From the NCBI GenBank assembly GCA_033964015.1, contig CM066917.1, positions 29,091,951-29,155,950 of the forward strand: a stretch of 64,000 nucleotides of DNA, written 5' to 3'. Position 1 is the first letter of the stretch, and each line of letters starts with the position of its first letter. The notes below the pieces were generated by a model. That model did no database searches. It was not told where the DNA came from and was given only the letters and a program-made list of their open reading frames with translations. This DNA comes from Scolanthus callimorphus. Its lineage: Eukaryota > Cnidaria > Anthozoa > Actiniaria > Edwardsiidae. Positions 47,401 through 58,830 of the stretch are shown piece by piece. A program made the translations under genes and the position numbers.

Positions 47401-50400
47401 CTTGGATTCAGCAGTTTTTGCTCGTACTTTTGCTCGTACTCTTCAAACGAGAAACGATTATTTGAGCTGGTAATATGCTGCTGTGTAGTGTACAATTTTC
47501 CTTGCGTACTTCTTGCAGTCTACACATTCGGACCCGCTCGCCGAAATTCCCCCGCATCTCAGGTTTGCCAAAATAATCAAGGCCGAACTCACTGCTTTCC
47601 TGTGATAACCTTGGCTGTTTGCTGGAGAAAACAGGTCGCTGATCCGGATTATAAGCCACATTTAAAGCTGTATCTAGATAAGTGTTTCTTTCTACTTGCG
47701 AAATAAAACACTTGCGCTCGACATTGTTTTGGTTTGGTTATTTTTCCTGGTGCTAGAGCGATGACAGCTGACTCTTTTTTGACATGATTTTGACAGCCGC
47801 CTTAAAAAGGGGCGGCGCGCGCCGCGACAAGTAATTGTATCAGGCGTAATTTTATTTTTCCTCCCTCATTCCTTTCGGCAAAATAAAATTCCGCCTGATA
47901 CTCAGGTTAAGATTTTACCATCAGCGCCTCCTTCTCCGGGCCCTTCTGTTGGCTTTCCTGTTGGCTTGCCTCCGGGCCCTCCTGTTGGCTTGCCTCCGGG
48001 CCCTTCTGTTGGCTTTCCTCCGGGCCCTTCTGAGGGAGCTCCTGTTGTTGGTGGTGCTTGAGTCCCCGGACCTCCAGGCGCACCGCCGCCGCCGCCATTT
48101 TGTCCCCCGCTACTTGTATCGATTTTCATTTTCAAATCCAAATCCACAACTCCGGCTTTAAGTTCATAAGTCCCGGCACCTGTGGATTTAAAGCGATAAT
48201 ATGGACACGGTTCAACACGAAACTCTTATCTATAGTGAAGAGACAAAAATGTTCAAAATATCAAATAATTTAGAATTAAGAATATTTCGCCAAAACCTAC
48301 CGACTTGCAGACGTTGCAAAAACGAAAGCAAGAAAATTACCAAAAACTTGCAGAAGTTCGAGAAATCTCGTTTCCTTGGACGCCATTTGTTTTTTTTCAC
48401 TCGGCCAAAGGGCCTGGCAAAGAGATTGGAAAAACCACAGAGAGCCCGTGGATTCATAAAAAAAAGACGTCTATAGGAAACGTTGAGGCTAATCAAGAAG
48501 ATTTTATTTGGAGAAAGCAACAACAAAACCTCCTTGGGCTAACATTTTCCAAAAAAAGTCTAGCTAGTATGTCAAAAACGCGTCTCGGCCGAAAAGATCG
48601 AGATTTGTATCATATATTACCGACAACGTTCCCGTCTTGTATTTTAAAGCTTCCCATCTTCCCGCCTCCAGCAGCCCCCTCATCTTGAAATTTGCTACCA
48701 TTTAGCATGGGCAAATTGATCAGTTGTCGGCGGTATAAATTGGGGGAGAACCCGGGCTTCTGATAAAAGAACATCAGGGGAATTATTAGGATTAAAAGGA
48801 AGGAACCGATCTTTTGGTATTCTCGAAGAGGATACACGGAATATAATTGCAGGATCTGTAGCTACTATAAGACGTTTATGAAAGTTGTCAGATATTAGCA
48901 AAAATGACACAAATTTGGAGACCCTCTGAATTACTTTCGTACTCTGGGGCTCGTACTCAAGGGCTTGTCGTTTTTAAAGTGTGAGGGGGTCGGCGGGTTT
49001 AGTGCCATCAATTTAAATGAATTTCTAAATGTTTTGAACAATCTGTTCCCTAAAGGGCGTGTATTTAAATGACCGTACTATGCCTCCTACATTAGAAGCA
49101 ACAACACTCGTGCTTCTGGCCAATACTATTCAAGGACTTTCCAAACCACAATACTCCTTTTCAGTGCATTAAGATTTTCGACAAAAAAAAATCCGCTAAG
49201 GGGTATTTTTTAGTTCTCGTAAGGTGCGCGCGCGATCCCCAATGTTTTCAATGTTTATAATATACAGGGCAAAATTACTCGATGCTGATTGGCTAAGAGC
49301 GAGGGTATTTTTTTCTTAATTGAGGGCAAAATTACTTTGCACACGTCTAAATACGAGAGTCAGCACGCGCGCTGAATTTTACCCTTTTATATCATAAACA
49401 AGTAATCACATGGGTTCCTCGTAAAATTAGGGATTACAGCCATTCTCAGTAACACGCGGTCGCCGGGAAACTAGTTTGTAAGCGCAAACTCATTTTTCTG
49501 TCGTTTCTGAGCGCGACAAGCCGGCAAAAGCACGTGCGTTGCCATGGAAACTTTAACAGAAAACGAGTTTTCGCTTTCAAGCTTTTTTCCGGCGACCGCG
49601 TGTAACTGAGAATGGCTGTAAATAGGTGGCGAGGGCAATTTGAAAAAAATTGAAAACACAAGTGAAATTACTAATCACTTATTTTACTCGGCCAAATATG
49701 ACGAACTTCTCGACCAATCAGCGCGCGGAATCGCTTGAGTAATTATTCTAAATTGTTTTGTCAATAACGTCATTAGATATTCAAGGATACATACCCGTCT
49801 TAGATGGCCGTAAGGCGATGCAAATGCCGCACCAAAAGGAGTGAACCTGGGAATGAAAAGGGAAGGCGTCATTAACTTCCACCAGACAAAATAGGCACGG
49901 AAAGCATGCATGCGGCTACAACTTGATCGAAAGGTTGTATAGAAACAACTTTGAAAAATGAAAAAAAAAATCCGACAGATCTCTGAACCACCGGTCTCGT
50001 GGTTCACGTATCAAGAAAATTTCGCTAAAAACTGTCGACCTGCTGACGCTGCAGACCGTTCTTATTCGGAAATCCACCTTACCTTCACGTGTACCTTATT
50101 TGGAAGATCTGTTAGTATTTTTTCCTCCTATGTTATAATAGCGAAAAAAAGCAGTAATAATTCACCAAAACTGGCATATAACCTCATGGCATATAACTGG
50201 CATATAACTACCGTCCCAGTTGACGTCTATAAGCAAAACGTTCCTGCTTTTATCCGTTTACAATATTTATATATAAGTCTTTATTTTAGCCGCAAAATGA
50301 GAGAAAGCAGCAATTTTTCTAAACAAAGTCAGGAGCCCATTACCTAGGAACGGCCATCTCCCAACTTGTAACTTTAAAGGGCCATTGTGACAACTTGAGC

Positions 50401-51474
50401 CCGGGGGGGGGGGGGGGGGAAGTAAACACTTTAGTGTATTTGAAAATTAAAAATGTCATTAGAGAACAAAAATGTCTTAACGGAAGTCTACTTTTTAATT
50501 ATCTAATAAACCCTCCAATATCAATTCAAAAGGAGGTTGCTAAATTTGTTTACGCCTGTTTTTAATCTAGGGGTGACTAGACTCAATATGAATCACTTGT
50601 GTAATGTATTTTAGACACACATACATACACAATAAAATATAGCTACGGTCTTGGGTAGTTAAAATTATCATTAAGAATTTTAATTCTTTAAAAAGCGTTT
50701 CTTTTCTGGTTCCCATATTAAACGCAAGACATTTTGTTTTCTACCTGTGAATTTTGACACTGCATGAATTTGGTTTTCACTTCGCTTTAAAATTTACTTC
50801 ACACTCGGGTAAATACATAAAGAAATCTTATATTGATTATATAGGTAATGTTTAAAATATCGCATTATAAGGTCGTTAATTTTCACCTCAATAATAAAGT
50901 TACACGTTATTTTAGGACACTAATGTCTATGAGTTATATTCTATAGATCGACAAATACATGGGAGAATTCATTGATTTTTGATCATTACTAGATCAAAAA
51001 TATCAAACAAGACAGTAGATTCTGTTCTTTTACTTAGCAGCCGTTCTTAGTAATACATTTGCGCCCGATCGATTGAAGTGTGTGAAATGCAACTTTCTAC
51101 CGTCTTTTTCAATCGCGTTAATTTCCTTGATTTAGAGATCTTAAGCCCCTGTTCGCGTTGATTTTCTTGATTTGAAAGTAATTCCCTCTCGGGTTAGTTT
51201 CCTGTAACGTGTAATAAGGTATAAAGCTTGTACTCTAAAAGAAGAAAAGACTGAAGAAAATACAAAAAGACTTCTTCATTGAATGGAAGTGCATGTACAT
51301 AACAAAAACGAAAGTTTAGTCTACTCTCATAGTTGCTCTCATAGTGGACATTTAAAACTAAGATGACTTACATGGCAAGCATACTAGCACTAGAAATACC
51401 ATGGCAAGAAGTAAGAATCCAAACCGCTTGGCAAGCTTGTTAGAGGCGTCTGAGCTCTTTTGTGGTAAAGCCAT
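41051..51474 (-). CDS. CAP-superfamily protein with N-terminal anchor, gene D, 5 exons; exon 2 out of frame by one base
   Basis: Exons: 51372-51474, 48621-48756, 47919-48179, 44895-45135, 41051-41339. Exon 1 (MALPQKSSDASNKLAKRFGF, then a hydrophobic run) is the counterpart of gene C exon 1 but starts at a different ATG because C has one extra A. Exon 3 carries the TYEVKAG module and a GGKPTEGP-type linker. The CAP exons are intact: EMEKKALEMHNQFRKVHG, KHASREER, GENLSMG, WYNEV, GHFTQVVWKES, CAYYVGRY, ending KKRNFIAN. Exon 2 is 136 nt against 135 in gene C: five C where C has four. Spliced like gene C, it reads into a stop after about 20 residues. Either the gene is broken, or the base is an error, or another phase-0 donor is used with the first AG. 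Everything from exon 3 onward is fully open. Confidence 0.7.
41568..41680. repeat. Hairpin, gene D intron 4
   Basis: The arms CACTTATTCTATTTCAATT and GTGGATAGTGGC meet at GAGAGCCGCAGGCTCGAG. A smaller relative lies at 41360-41453; both are followed by TTTTAGTATATACCA. Confidence 0.8.
43737..43851. repeat. Hairpin, gene D intron 4
   Basis: The arms ACCATTATCCTGC and GCAGAATATCGTCTGA meet at CTCGGGACTTCGTCCCTCG. Confidence 0.8.
44005..44342. mobile_element. TA-flanked MITE in gene D intron 4
   Basis: The ends read CCTTATTGGTGCTAATTTTC and, inverted, CCTTATTGGTACTAATTTTC, with TA on each side (mariner-like target). The interior is rich in TTCGCG motifs. Confidence 0.75.
45585..46018. mobile_element. 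Fold-back element in gene D intron 3
   Basis: Long imperfect arms face each other: 45587-45735 (ATATACTCGCTATGAACTTC) and 45915-46015 (its complement). The centre is AT-rich. It sits beside the 690-bp TIR insertion. Confidence 0.6.
46084..46776. mobile_element. About 690-bp TIR element in gene D intron 3
   Basis: The ends are CCGCTCAGGTGAATTAAGG and the reverse complement of CCGCTCAGGCGGATTAAGG. The sequences just outside (46020-46083 and 46777-46815) rejoin into an inverted copy of 45180-45270, which lacks the insert. No coding capacity was recognised. Confidence 0.7.
47408..47905 (-). pseudogene. Transposon-derived open stretch in gene D intron 3
   Basis: About 80 codons are open on the - strand (NPDQ..., GKPEMRGNFGERVRMC, RLQEVRKENC). 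It is homologous in DNA to 24950-25160 in gene B, where the frame is broken. The right end carries the TGATACTCAGG terminus. Function unknown. Confidence 0.4.
48621..48756 (-). pseudogene. Gene D exon 2 with a one-base insertion relative to gene C
   Basis: This exon aligns along its whole length with gene C exon 2 (35286-35420). Both end in KMGSFKIQDGNVVG at the same gtaatat donor and both begin after CAGAAG. The C-run at about 48742-48746 (read as CCCCC on the - strand) has one base more than in gene C. From the second AG the reading ends at FAHAKW and a TAG. From the first AG in phase 0 it is open throughout. Confidence 0.65.
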
Positions 51475-52439
51475 TCAAATACTAAATCATATAGGCTGTT
51501 AATCACTGATAATACGATGCTTTAGCACCAGCTCGGCCAGCCCTCTTCGCTGCGACCTGCTTCAACCGTTAACTGTAGTGTCGATGAAGTGGCGGGGCTG
51601 TTGAATAATACATCAGTAGCCTGGCTTTATTAGATTATATTTTGTTTGTTTATCACCATGGGCAGTAAACAAAGTTTGGGATTCTCAGGTTAATTATCCT
51701 AAATTTGCTGTAAACATAGACTACAAAAAACATACGCCATGCAGCTACACGTTATAATTGGCCAAAGACCTTTCTACGTAACTACATTCCTCCTCATTGG
51801 CCAAGCAGAAATGAGACCTCCTCCTCAGAAACCTCCTCCTCAGAGGCTTTTTCAGAGGCCAAACACAAATGAGATTGTAATAACAAAAAAAAAAAAAACT
51901 AAACACAAACACAAACGAAAATTCCTCTAAGAAATTGTTTTCATTAAATATTATTTGCTGATAAAAACTCAGTAATTTCACTAGTGATATCAAAACGAAT
52001 CCCATAGCTCAATTCTTACGCGCACTTTGATTGGCTAAATACGAGTGAAATTTAACGTGGAATTCAATATTCGATAGAACAACAGGTTACCCGCGCGCAA
52101 AGAAAGTTCAAAGCTCACTCATTATACACTTATATATCAAATCTTTGCTATTGGATTCAAGAAAAGGTCATCACTTGACTCGTGAATTACACGTTCGCGA
52201 CTCGGGCGATATCGTTTTTCTCGTGAAATTTAACGTGGAAATCACGCGTCATGCGATGAACTTATCTATATAATTGCTTGCCAAGGGCGTGACATATACA
52301 ACGCAAAGGCGTGTTCGATAGTGCACGCACGAGGTTTGTTGCCGCCACTGTACCCGCTAACAAGTGTCATAAATCACAGGTCTCTTTAGAGAAAATACTG
52401 TCGACAAAAACATTCTTTTCTCGAGATTCGAATTCAGTG

Positions 52440-52590
52440 TATAGTAAACCCGACTTCACGATCCTCGATTTCACGTTATCCCCGATTTTACGAACGTTTC
52501 TGCCGGGTCCCGGCGGAATGTATAAAACACAACCCGATTAACGATATTCGGTCCAACGATATTCCCGATTTATCGATGAAAATCTAGGGA
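52440..52590. mobile_element. DNA-transposon-like fragment
   Basis: AACCCGACTTCACGATCCTC and later CCCGATTTATCG repeats resemble the ends of pogo/Tc1-type elements. Only a fragment is present. Confidence 0.3.
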
Positions 52591-52714
52591 TCCAAGCGTA
52601 AATTTGTTCCCCGCTACAACAATATAACTGATACTGTCTATGGTCAAAGAGTAACAGAAACTTAGCAATCATACAAAGCTTTATTTCCTTGTTATTGTAG
52701 CTACTGAGACCCCG

Positions 52715-52925
52715 TCCACACTACACCGTTTTCAAACGAAAGGATACTTTTTGCTCCGTCCACACTGCATTTAATGGGCACGCTCAAACAAACTCAAGCA
52801 TGCGCATTTCGATCTGTTGGCCCGCGAAATTGGTCGGGTTTGCTGTGGTGACGTCATCGTTTTCAAATAGCATCGTTTTCACCCGTCCACACTAGAAAAC
52901 AGCGTTTTCAAACAGCCGACAACCA
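52715..52925. mobile_element. MITE-like repeat
   Basis: CCGTCCACACTACACCGTTT recurs in altered or inverted form (CCGTCCACACTAGAAAACAG). Boundaries are uncertain. Confidence 0.45.
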
Positions 52926-53042
52926 AAACAATAGAAAGGCTTTCTATAAAGTCTCATGAAGCGGCATCCTTTGAAAAAGGAAAGAAGAAGTTCGACTGAA
53001 GTTCAACGTTTGCGCTGGAACCTTGTCTTTTTCGCCCCAACC

Positions 53043-53283
53043 AAATAGCCCATTTCGCGGTTAGGCGGGCAATGTTCTCTGTGGGCACTTCCCTTTGCCA
53101 AAATACTGTAGCAAGTCATTTCGATCTACCTGCCAGTAGTGGCGAAAATGTGTTTCTCAGCTTTTCTTCCCGCCATTTGAACAACACGCGCGCTTGAAAA
53201 AACAGTGCCCGCTTCAGCCTCTCTTTAGTGTTAAATACAGGCTTACCGCAGTGCTGCGTTTTTAACCGCGAAATGGGCTATTG
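53043..53283. mobile_element. MITE with AATAGCCCATTTCGCGGTTA ends
   Basis: The two 20-bp ends are exact inverted copies about 200 bp apart. Nothing coding is recognised between them. Confidence 0.7.
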
Positions 53284-53734
53284 CAATAACACTAGTTTAG
53301 GTGAACAAAACGGACCTGTTCCGCAGCTCCTTCCTCAGCCAGCTGGCAGCTTCCTACACGTCATCGCCCCCTTGTTGTCTGGGAAAAATTGGAGCCGAGG
53401 TTTTGGCAAAAATGAACAGTTAAATGACCTGGATTTTACTAAACAGAAAACCCTCCTGAATACGCATTTTAGTCGGGAGGTTACTCTCTATATTCGGATG
53501 GTAGGTATACCTTCGTATTTTTAGGGTTAACATCGGCGATCCGGTATTTTTTAGGGGTTCTTTGAATTAAAACGGTACGCCGAAGAAAATCTGGTAATTT
53601 TAGGGATACTTTGAAATAAAGTGGTACGCTGAAGAAGGTATTTTAGGACTGAGGAGAGTTCTTTAGGATGGAAATTTTCGGAAGGTAATTTTTTGGTGGA
53701 AATTCGGGCATCCCGACGGTTATCCTTACTTCTT

Positions 53735-54560
53735 GAAATAAAATCAAGAGAAAGATTTCTGTTTGCATTTGTAGGGCGGATGCGTCGGATATTGGTAAAA
53801 AAATGGAATTATTAGGTCCCCTGTACTCACTTGTGACACAACATAGGTCAAAAGAAATGCCACGAAACAAGTTTTGAGAACCGTTGTTTTACCAACACCT
53901 AAAAGAGAGTGATTCAATTAATACACTAGGAGGCGCATTCCTGGCCAGTTTTAAAAAAATATTGGCATACAATATTTTTAGAGTCAGGTATTCTTTTAGC
54001 TTAGACATCTTATCCATTATTGAAAGATCTCGGAAATCCTTTTCAGGGAAATGTAGGCGTGTCCCATTGCAAGAGTACCTTCCACAGCAAGTGACCGCCA
54101 CTACTTAACAACCCGCACGGCGTCGAGCTATATGGTGGCAAAAAAGGCCTCGAATTCTGAAATTTCAGGTTCAAAGAAAAATCAATGGATTTGGCCCAAA
54201 AATAAAACATAGGAAAATAAGTTGTTTTCGAAGATTTGAGTTTTGCTCACAATAACTTGGAACTTGTGAAACGTAACTGTTGGCAATGTCAAAATTTTAA
54301 CTCGCCTCGCTCGTCTCATGTTGGTTACGGGCCTGCCCTCAAGGCAACAAGACATCCAACAGGAGGAGAGAGATAAACAAAGAAAATTAAAACAGTAAGA
54401 GATTTCTGTTTGCATTTGTAGGGCGAATGCGTCGATACTGGTAAAACATGGAACTATTAGGGCCCCTGTACGCCCTTGGGACAAAATCCTTTTGACCCAG
54501 GTCAAAAGAAATGCCACAAGGAAAACTTTTGATACCTAAAAGAGAGCGATTAAATTCATC
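53735..54560. repeat. Diverged direct repeats of about 200 bp
   Basis: 53755-53915 and 54395-54545 share GATTTCTGTTTGCATTTGTA, GGTCAAAAGAAATGCCAC and ACCTAAAAGAGAG. On the - strand both contain a ctctcttttag acceptor-like stretch, but no gene could be assembled from them. Confidence 0.55.
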
Positions 54561-54562
54561 AT

Positions 54563-54686
54563 GATGGTATACCAGTTTTTATTTTCCTTTTAAAAAAACT
54601 GGTCAGGAATGCGCCTCATAGTGTGGCACTATGAGGCGCATTCCTGACCAGTTTTTTAAAAGGAAAATAAAAACTGGTATACCATC
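54563..54686. repeat. Nearly perfect 124-bp palindrome
   Basis: The arms start GATGGTATACCAGTTTTTAT and end GCGCCTCATAGTG; the spacer is TGG. The only difference is one A in an A-run. Related non-palindromic sequence lies at 53905-53985. Confidence 0.9.
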
Positions 54687-55156
54687 TTTTTAGAGTCGGT
54701 ATACGATTTTAAAGCCATCAATTCGCTGTTTTGTTGAGTGGGATTGTGGGATTGCAACTTTATCAAATTCTTGGAACTAGGGTTCCACTGAAAGGACGGT
54801 CGCCTCATACTAAATATGCTATCTGTTTTCTGCGTAGGACTCAAGTTTGTGCGTGCGCAACAAACTCGTCTTAGGACCGGCACAAAAGAGAGCCAGTCAT
54901 TCAAATTTCTGCTTCCAAGTGATTACACAAGCACAAGAGCTTCCACACAGACCGACTCCCTAGCTGACCCATTCTCGTACCCAAATCTCCTCGGCTCGGC
55001 ACCTCGTGAGGGCGAGAAACCGCCACTGGCGCATGCGCGATATTTATACAGAAGTCGTAATCTCGTACCCAGAGCCCGTCAAAGCTTTTGTCAGCGGCAA
55101 GATTCAGGGCTCTGGGGGAACGATTTAAAACACAATCTATAGTGTTGCTTACTTCT

Positions 55157-55237
55157 AGCCTGCGAAAGCCATATCGCTTAGCGCTATAGACTTTTGCAGG
55201 GGGAGCGCTAGTGTTATGGGCGGCTTTCGCAGGCTAG
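55157..55237. repeat. Short inverted repeat downstream of gene E
   Basis: AGCCTGCGAAAGCC and GGCTTTCGCAGGCTAG face each other around an AGCGCTA core. The rest of 51475-55486 holds MITEs and direct repeats but no supported gene. Confidence 0.6.
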
Positions 55238-57547
55238 CTTGGCCAAATACAGAATTTGATTGCTACTTTTATGCTCTTAGTTATCAGCCCGGGCTGCGGC
55301 CAGAAAGCGAAAAAGCAATGCTTGTTCCAATTCCCTTGTTCTATTAAGAAATACAGAATTTCCGAGGTGGATATTAGATAGTTCTGTGCATATGTCGATT
55401 ATCCAGGACTCAAGCCTCGAAGACGAAAACATTGACGAATTCTGTGCTGCAGCTTCGCGAATTTATAGACTTTAACCAGAACGATTCTAGGTCGCGATTT
55501 TGTGTTTTTTAAAACCATAAGCACCATCAACCCCTAAACCACTTTTGATGCTATCACAGTATTCTTCACTAAATGATCCCTTTTTCACGTTCTTTGTGTA
55601 GGCGTCATCACCGGGGTCAAAATCTCCCATAGGCTTGTAGCGCACCACGATATAGTAACACTGTTTACTATCAATTTGTTTTGTGGCAACGCCCAATCCA
55701 AGCTCGGTGCTGGCTTTCCAGACGATCTGGGTGAAATGGCCTGTTAATCTTGCATGCCTCCAACGGCAAAATCGTAAGAGCAGACTTCATCATACCTACA
55801 AGCGTTAAAGGAAGAGATGCAAGTGTTAGGTCGTAATTAAGGTCCAAGACGCGACACTGACTCATTCAACCACTTTCTAGGAGTTTTCAGAATTTTCCCT
55901 AACCATTCCAGGACTTTCCAGGAAGGAAATGAAAATCCAGGATATTCCAGGACGCGTACGAACAGCTGTAAATCTTTCGGCTTCATAAGCCCCTACAAGA
56001 TACGAGCATCCCCGCCTGGCTGAATTGAGAGTCCCCCCCTCCCCGTGTGAATAAGCTAAGGCAAAACAATCTGGTATTTTCGGTAGATTACTATACCATG
56101 CTTTAATAGCGCTTTTGACACTCTCCGTAACGTCATCTTTACAAGACACTGTGTCGCTCTCTCCCTGATTCGGTCTGTCACTGTACCCAGAAATCACCGG
56201 GCCCCTACGTCAGCCATCTTCTGCGCATACTCCGATGCTTGTTTGCTCATTTCGCAGTTCAGCTTCATTACGGGCGCGTCATGCATGCGGCGGTACTCGT
56301 TATGGGATGCCAGAGCCTGTGTTTGAGCCGGGTCATCTGATAAATGACAACGAAAAACCGGTAAATTATACCCAGATTGTTTGAATAACGCAGAGATACA
56401 CAGATTAAGGTTGCAGAGAACCTTCGCGGCACGTCCTCGAGAAAACAATCATACTCCTCCTTATTTTAACCAAAACATGTCAACCTATATATCGTTGGAA
56501 AGCTTATAGAATGGACTAGCAGGGTATGGGAAAAAGAAATAACTGATTGATAAATCTAAGTTTTTAAAGGATTTACTAAATATTTTGATGTGCCATTTTT
56601 ACGAGCTAACGCCGCCGAAAAAAACGTGTCTGCGTTTTGTTAAATTTTGTTTAGTTCAAAAGTTATGAAACTTTTAAATTTTTAGAGCGTGAAAATGCTA
56701 TAAAATGTCCTTAAAAATTCTAATTATTCAAAAGTTATTTCTTCCATAGCCCGTTATCTATTTTATAAGCTTTCCAACGATATATAGGTTGACATGTTTT
56801 CGTTAAACTAAGGACGTGTATAATTTTTGTCCCGAGGACGTGCAGTCGCGAAGGTTCTTAGTAACCTTAACAACAGCAAACAAACTGGTATCTGCTTCAT
56901 GGCAGAATGCAACATAGTGGTCTCCTTAAAGAACGAGGCATAATCAAACAAAGAATATTCATATTCAATAAAGCGAATATTGAGACATTCAGCCATGAAG
57001 CATATTCCTTGACAATCTCGTCACTTTTGAAGTAATATATTACACATGAGACAGCATATCTCATCAGGATTTCCTAACACTAAGTGGGTGAAAAAACCTT
57101 CGCGAATTAAAAATGAATTTGAGAAGACGCCTTAATGAGTCATATTAGAGTGAAAAAATTTAAGACCTGTTCATTTAGATGCTACCATTAATTACCGCAG
57201 ATTCAGTTTATGCATCGAACCTTATCACTTAAATCAGGAACCTGAAACAAATACTTGCCCTAGCCAGTGCCAAAGACATCACTTTGTGTTCTCCGAAAGA
57301 GAGACTCTCCTTTGCGGGAGTCTCTTTCGGCGAGCGCTAGTGGCTTTCGTAGGATAGGGGTTGTCCAGGAGGTAAAAGTATAAAACCTTTGTAACTGTAA
57401 ACCCGTTGTAAAATGTCTTGATCCGCCACTGACGCATGAACCATCAACTTTCTAATACTCACCCTCACACCATTTATAATAGCTGTATAGTCAAAAGTGT
57501 GAAAAAACTTTCTAGAACTCTATTCACCAAGTCAAGCTTTAACTCAC

Positions 57548-58070
57548 CCTCGCAAGACGGTCCTGTGGTATTCGGCTTGGTGGCTTCTGTAGTTGATGCC
57601 GTAGTTGCCTTTGAAGTGCTCTTTGTTGTCGGCTTTGTGCTGGCTTTGTAGTGTTCTTCGTAGTGGTCTGTGTCGTTGGCGTTGTGGTCGCCTCCGTTGT
57701 TGCTGGTTTGGTAGTTGCCTCAGTGGTAGGTGTTGTAGAAGTAGGCGATGTAGTCTTTGATGTTGTTGGCTTTTTGGTCGTCGACGGCTTTAAAGTGGGA
57801 GCCTCCGTTGTTGACGTTGGCTCTTTGGTAGTCGACGGCTTTGAAGTGGGAGCCTCTGTTGTTGACGTTGGCTCTTTGGTAGTTGACGGCTTTGAAGTGG
57901 GTGCCTCTGTTGTTGACGTTGACTCTTTGGTAGTCGACGGCTTTGAAGTGGGAGCCTCCGTTGTTGACGTTGGCTCTTTGGTAGTCGACGGCTTTGAAGT
58001 GGGGGCCTCTGTTGTTGACTGGTTCTGTTTATTGATGGGCAGATTCACAGAAATACTTAAATCAATTACG
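57548..58070 (-). repeat. Mucin-like Thr/Ser/Pro repeat linker of gene E
   Basis: Five units of about 17 residues (STTEAPTSKPSTTKEPT) follow the NLPINKQNQ segment and grade into irregular Thr-rich sequence. The density of Thr/Ser beside Pro is typical of O-glycosylated stalks. The frame changes once near 57660, after which TTEATKPNTTGPSCEG leads to the donor. The opposite strand shows a Val/Gly/Asp-rich open frame that is only the shadow of this repeat. Confidence 0.75.
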
Positions 58071-58229
58071 CCGTTTGAAACTGCCAAGTCAACTTTACCC
58101 TTTCCATCAGGCTGGTCGAATGACAATTTCCCACTCTTTTCGCCTGGAGCAGCTGGTGAATCAGCTTTGGATTCATCACTCGACGAAGTTATCGGTGGAA
58201 TCTGAGGCGATATTTTTCTTCTTCTTGGG

Positions 58230-58830
58230 TGTCAAGCTGCTTTTGCTGTTCCTTATTCTGTTGTTGTTTATTTTGTGACGAAATTTGCAGCGGAATTCCA
58301 GCTGCTTTCTCGGCGTGAGATTTTAGCTGTTGCTGGTAGATCATCCCTGGAAGCGTAACATGCTGCACAAGGTTCTCCAAATTGTGATCCGACTCAGGTT
58401 TCCCCTCTAGACGAGCATCCTGTTGTTGTTTATTGTGTGAAGAAATTTGCAGCGGAATTCCAGCTTCCTTTTTTGCGTGCGATTTTAGCTGTTGCTGGTA
58501 AATCATCACTGGAAGTGTAACATGCTCCTCAAGGTTCTCCAAATTGTGATCCGACTCAGATTTCCCCTTCTGATCAGCATCCTGTTGTTGTTTATTTCGT
58601 GAATAAATTTGCAGCGGAATTCCAGCCTCTTTTTTGCGTGAGATTTTAGCTGTTGCTGGTAGATCATCCCTGGAAGTGTAATATTTTCCACAATCTCCAA
58701 CTTGTGAGCCGTACCAGATTTCCCGTTTTGATCAGCATCCTGTTGTTGTTTATTTCGTAAAGAAATTTGCAGCGGAATTCCAACTTCTTTTTTTGCATCA
58801 GACTCAGATTCGCCCTCTTGACCCGATAAG
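58230..58830 (-). repeat. Coding tandem repeat of about 53 residues in gene E exon 2
   Basis: Four successive units share the pattern (K/E)-x-GIPLQI, NKQQQ, HNLENL, VTLPGMIYQQQLKSHA. The first unit reads KKEVGIPLQISLRNKQQQDA; the last is cut short at NKEQQKQL. Units 2-4 are closer to each other than to unit 1. A one-base loss in an A-run moves the array from one frame to the next at about 58640. I do not recognise the repeat family; Gln-rich content suggests an extended or coiled region. Confidence 0.7.

Noticed and set aside
53830..53900. P-loop-like GVGKTT on the - strand as part of a GTPase or NLR gene
   Set aside because: Only six residues match, the second direct-repeat copy lacks it, and no downstream motif follows.
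57651..58205. 184-residue Val/Gly/Asp-rich open frame on the + strand
   Set aside because: It is the complement of the Thr/Ser/Pro mucin-like repeat, which has the supported splice sites and module.
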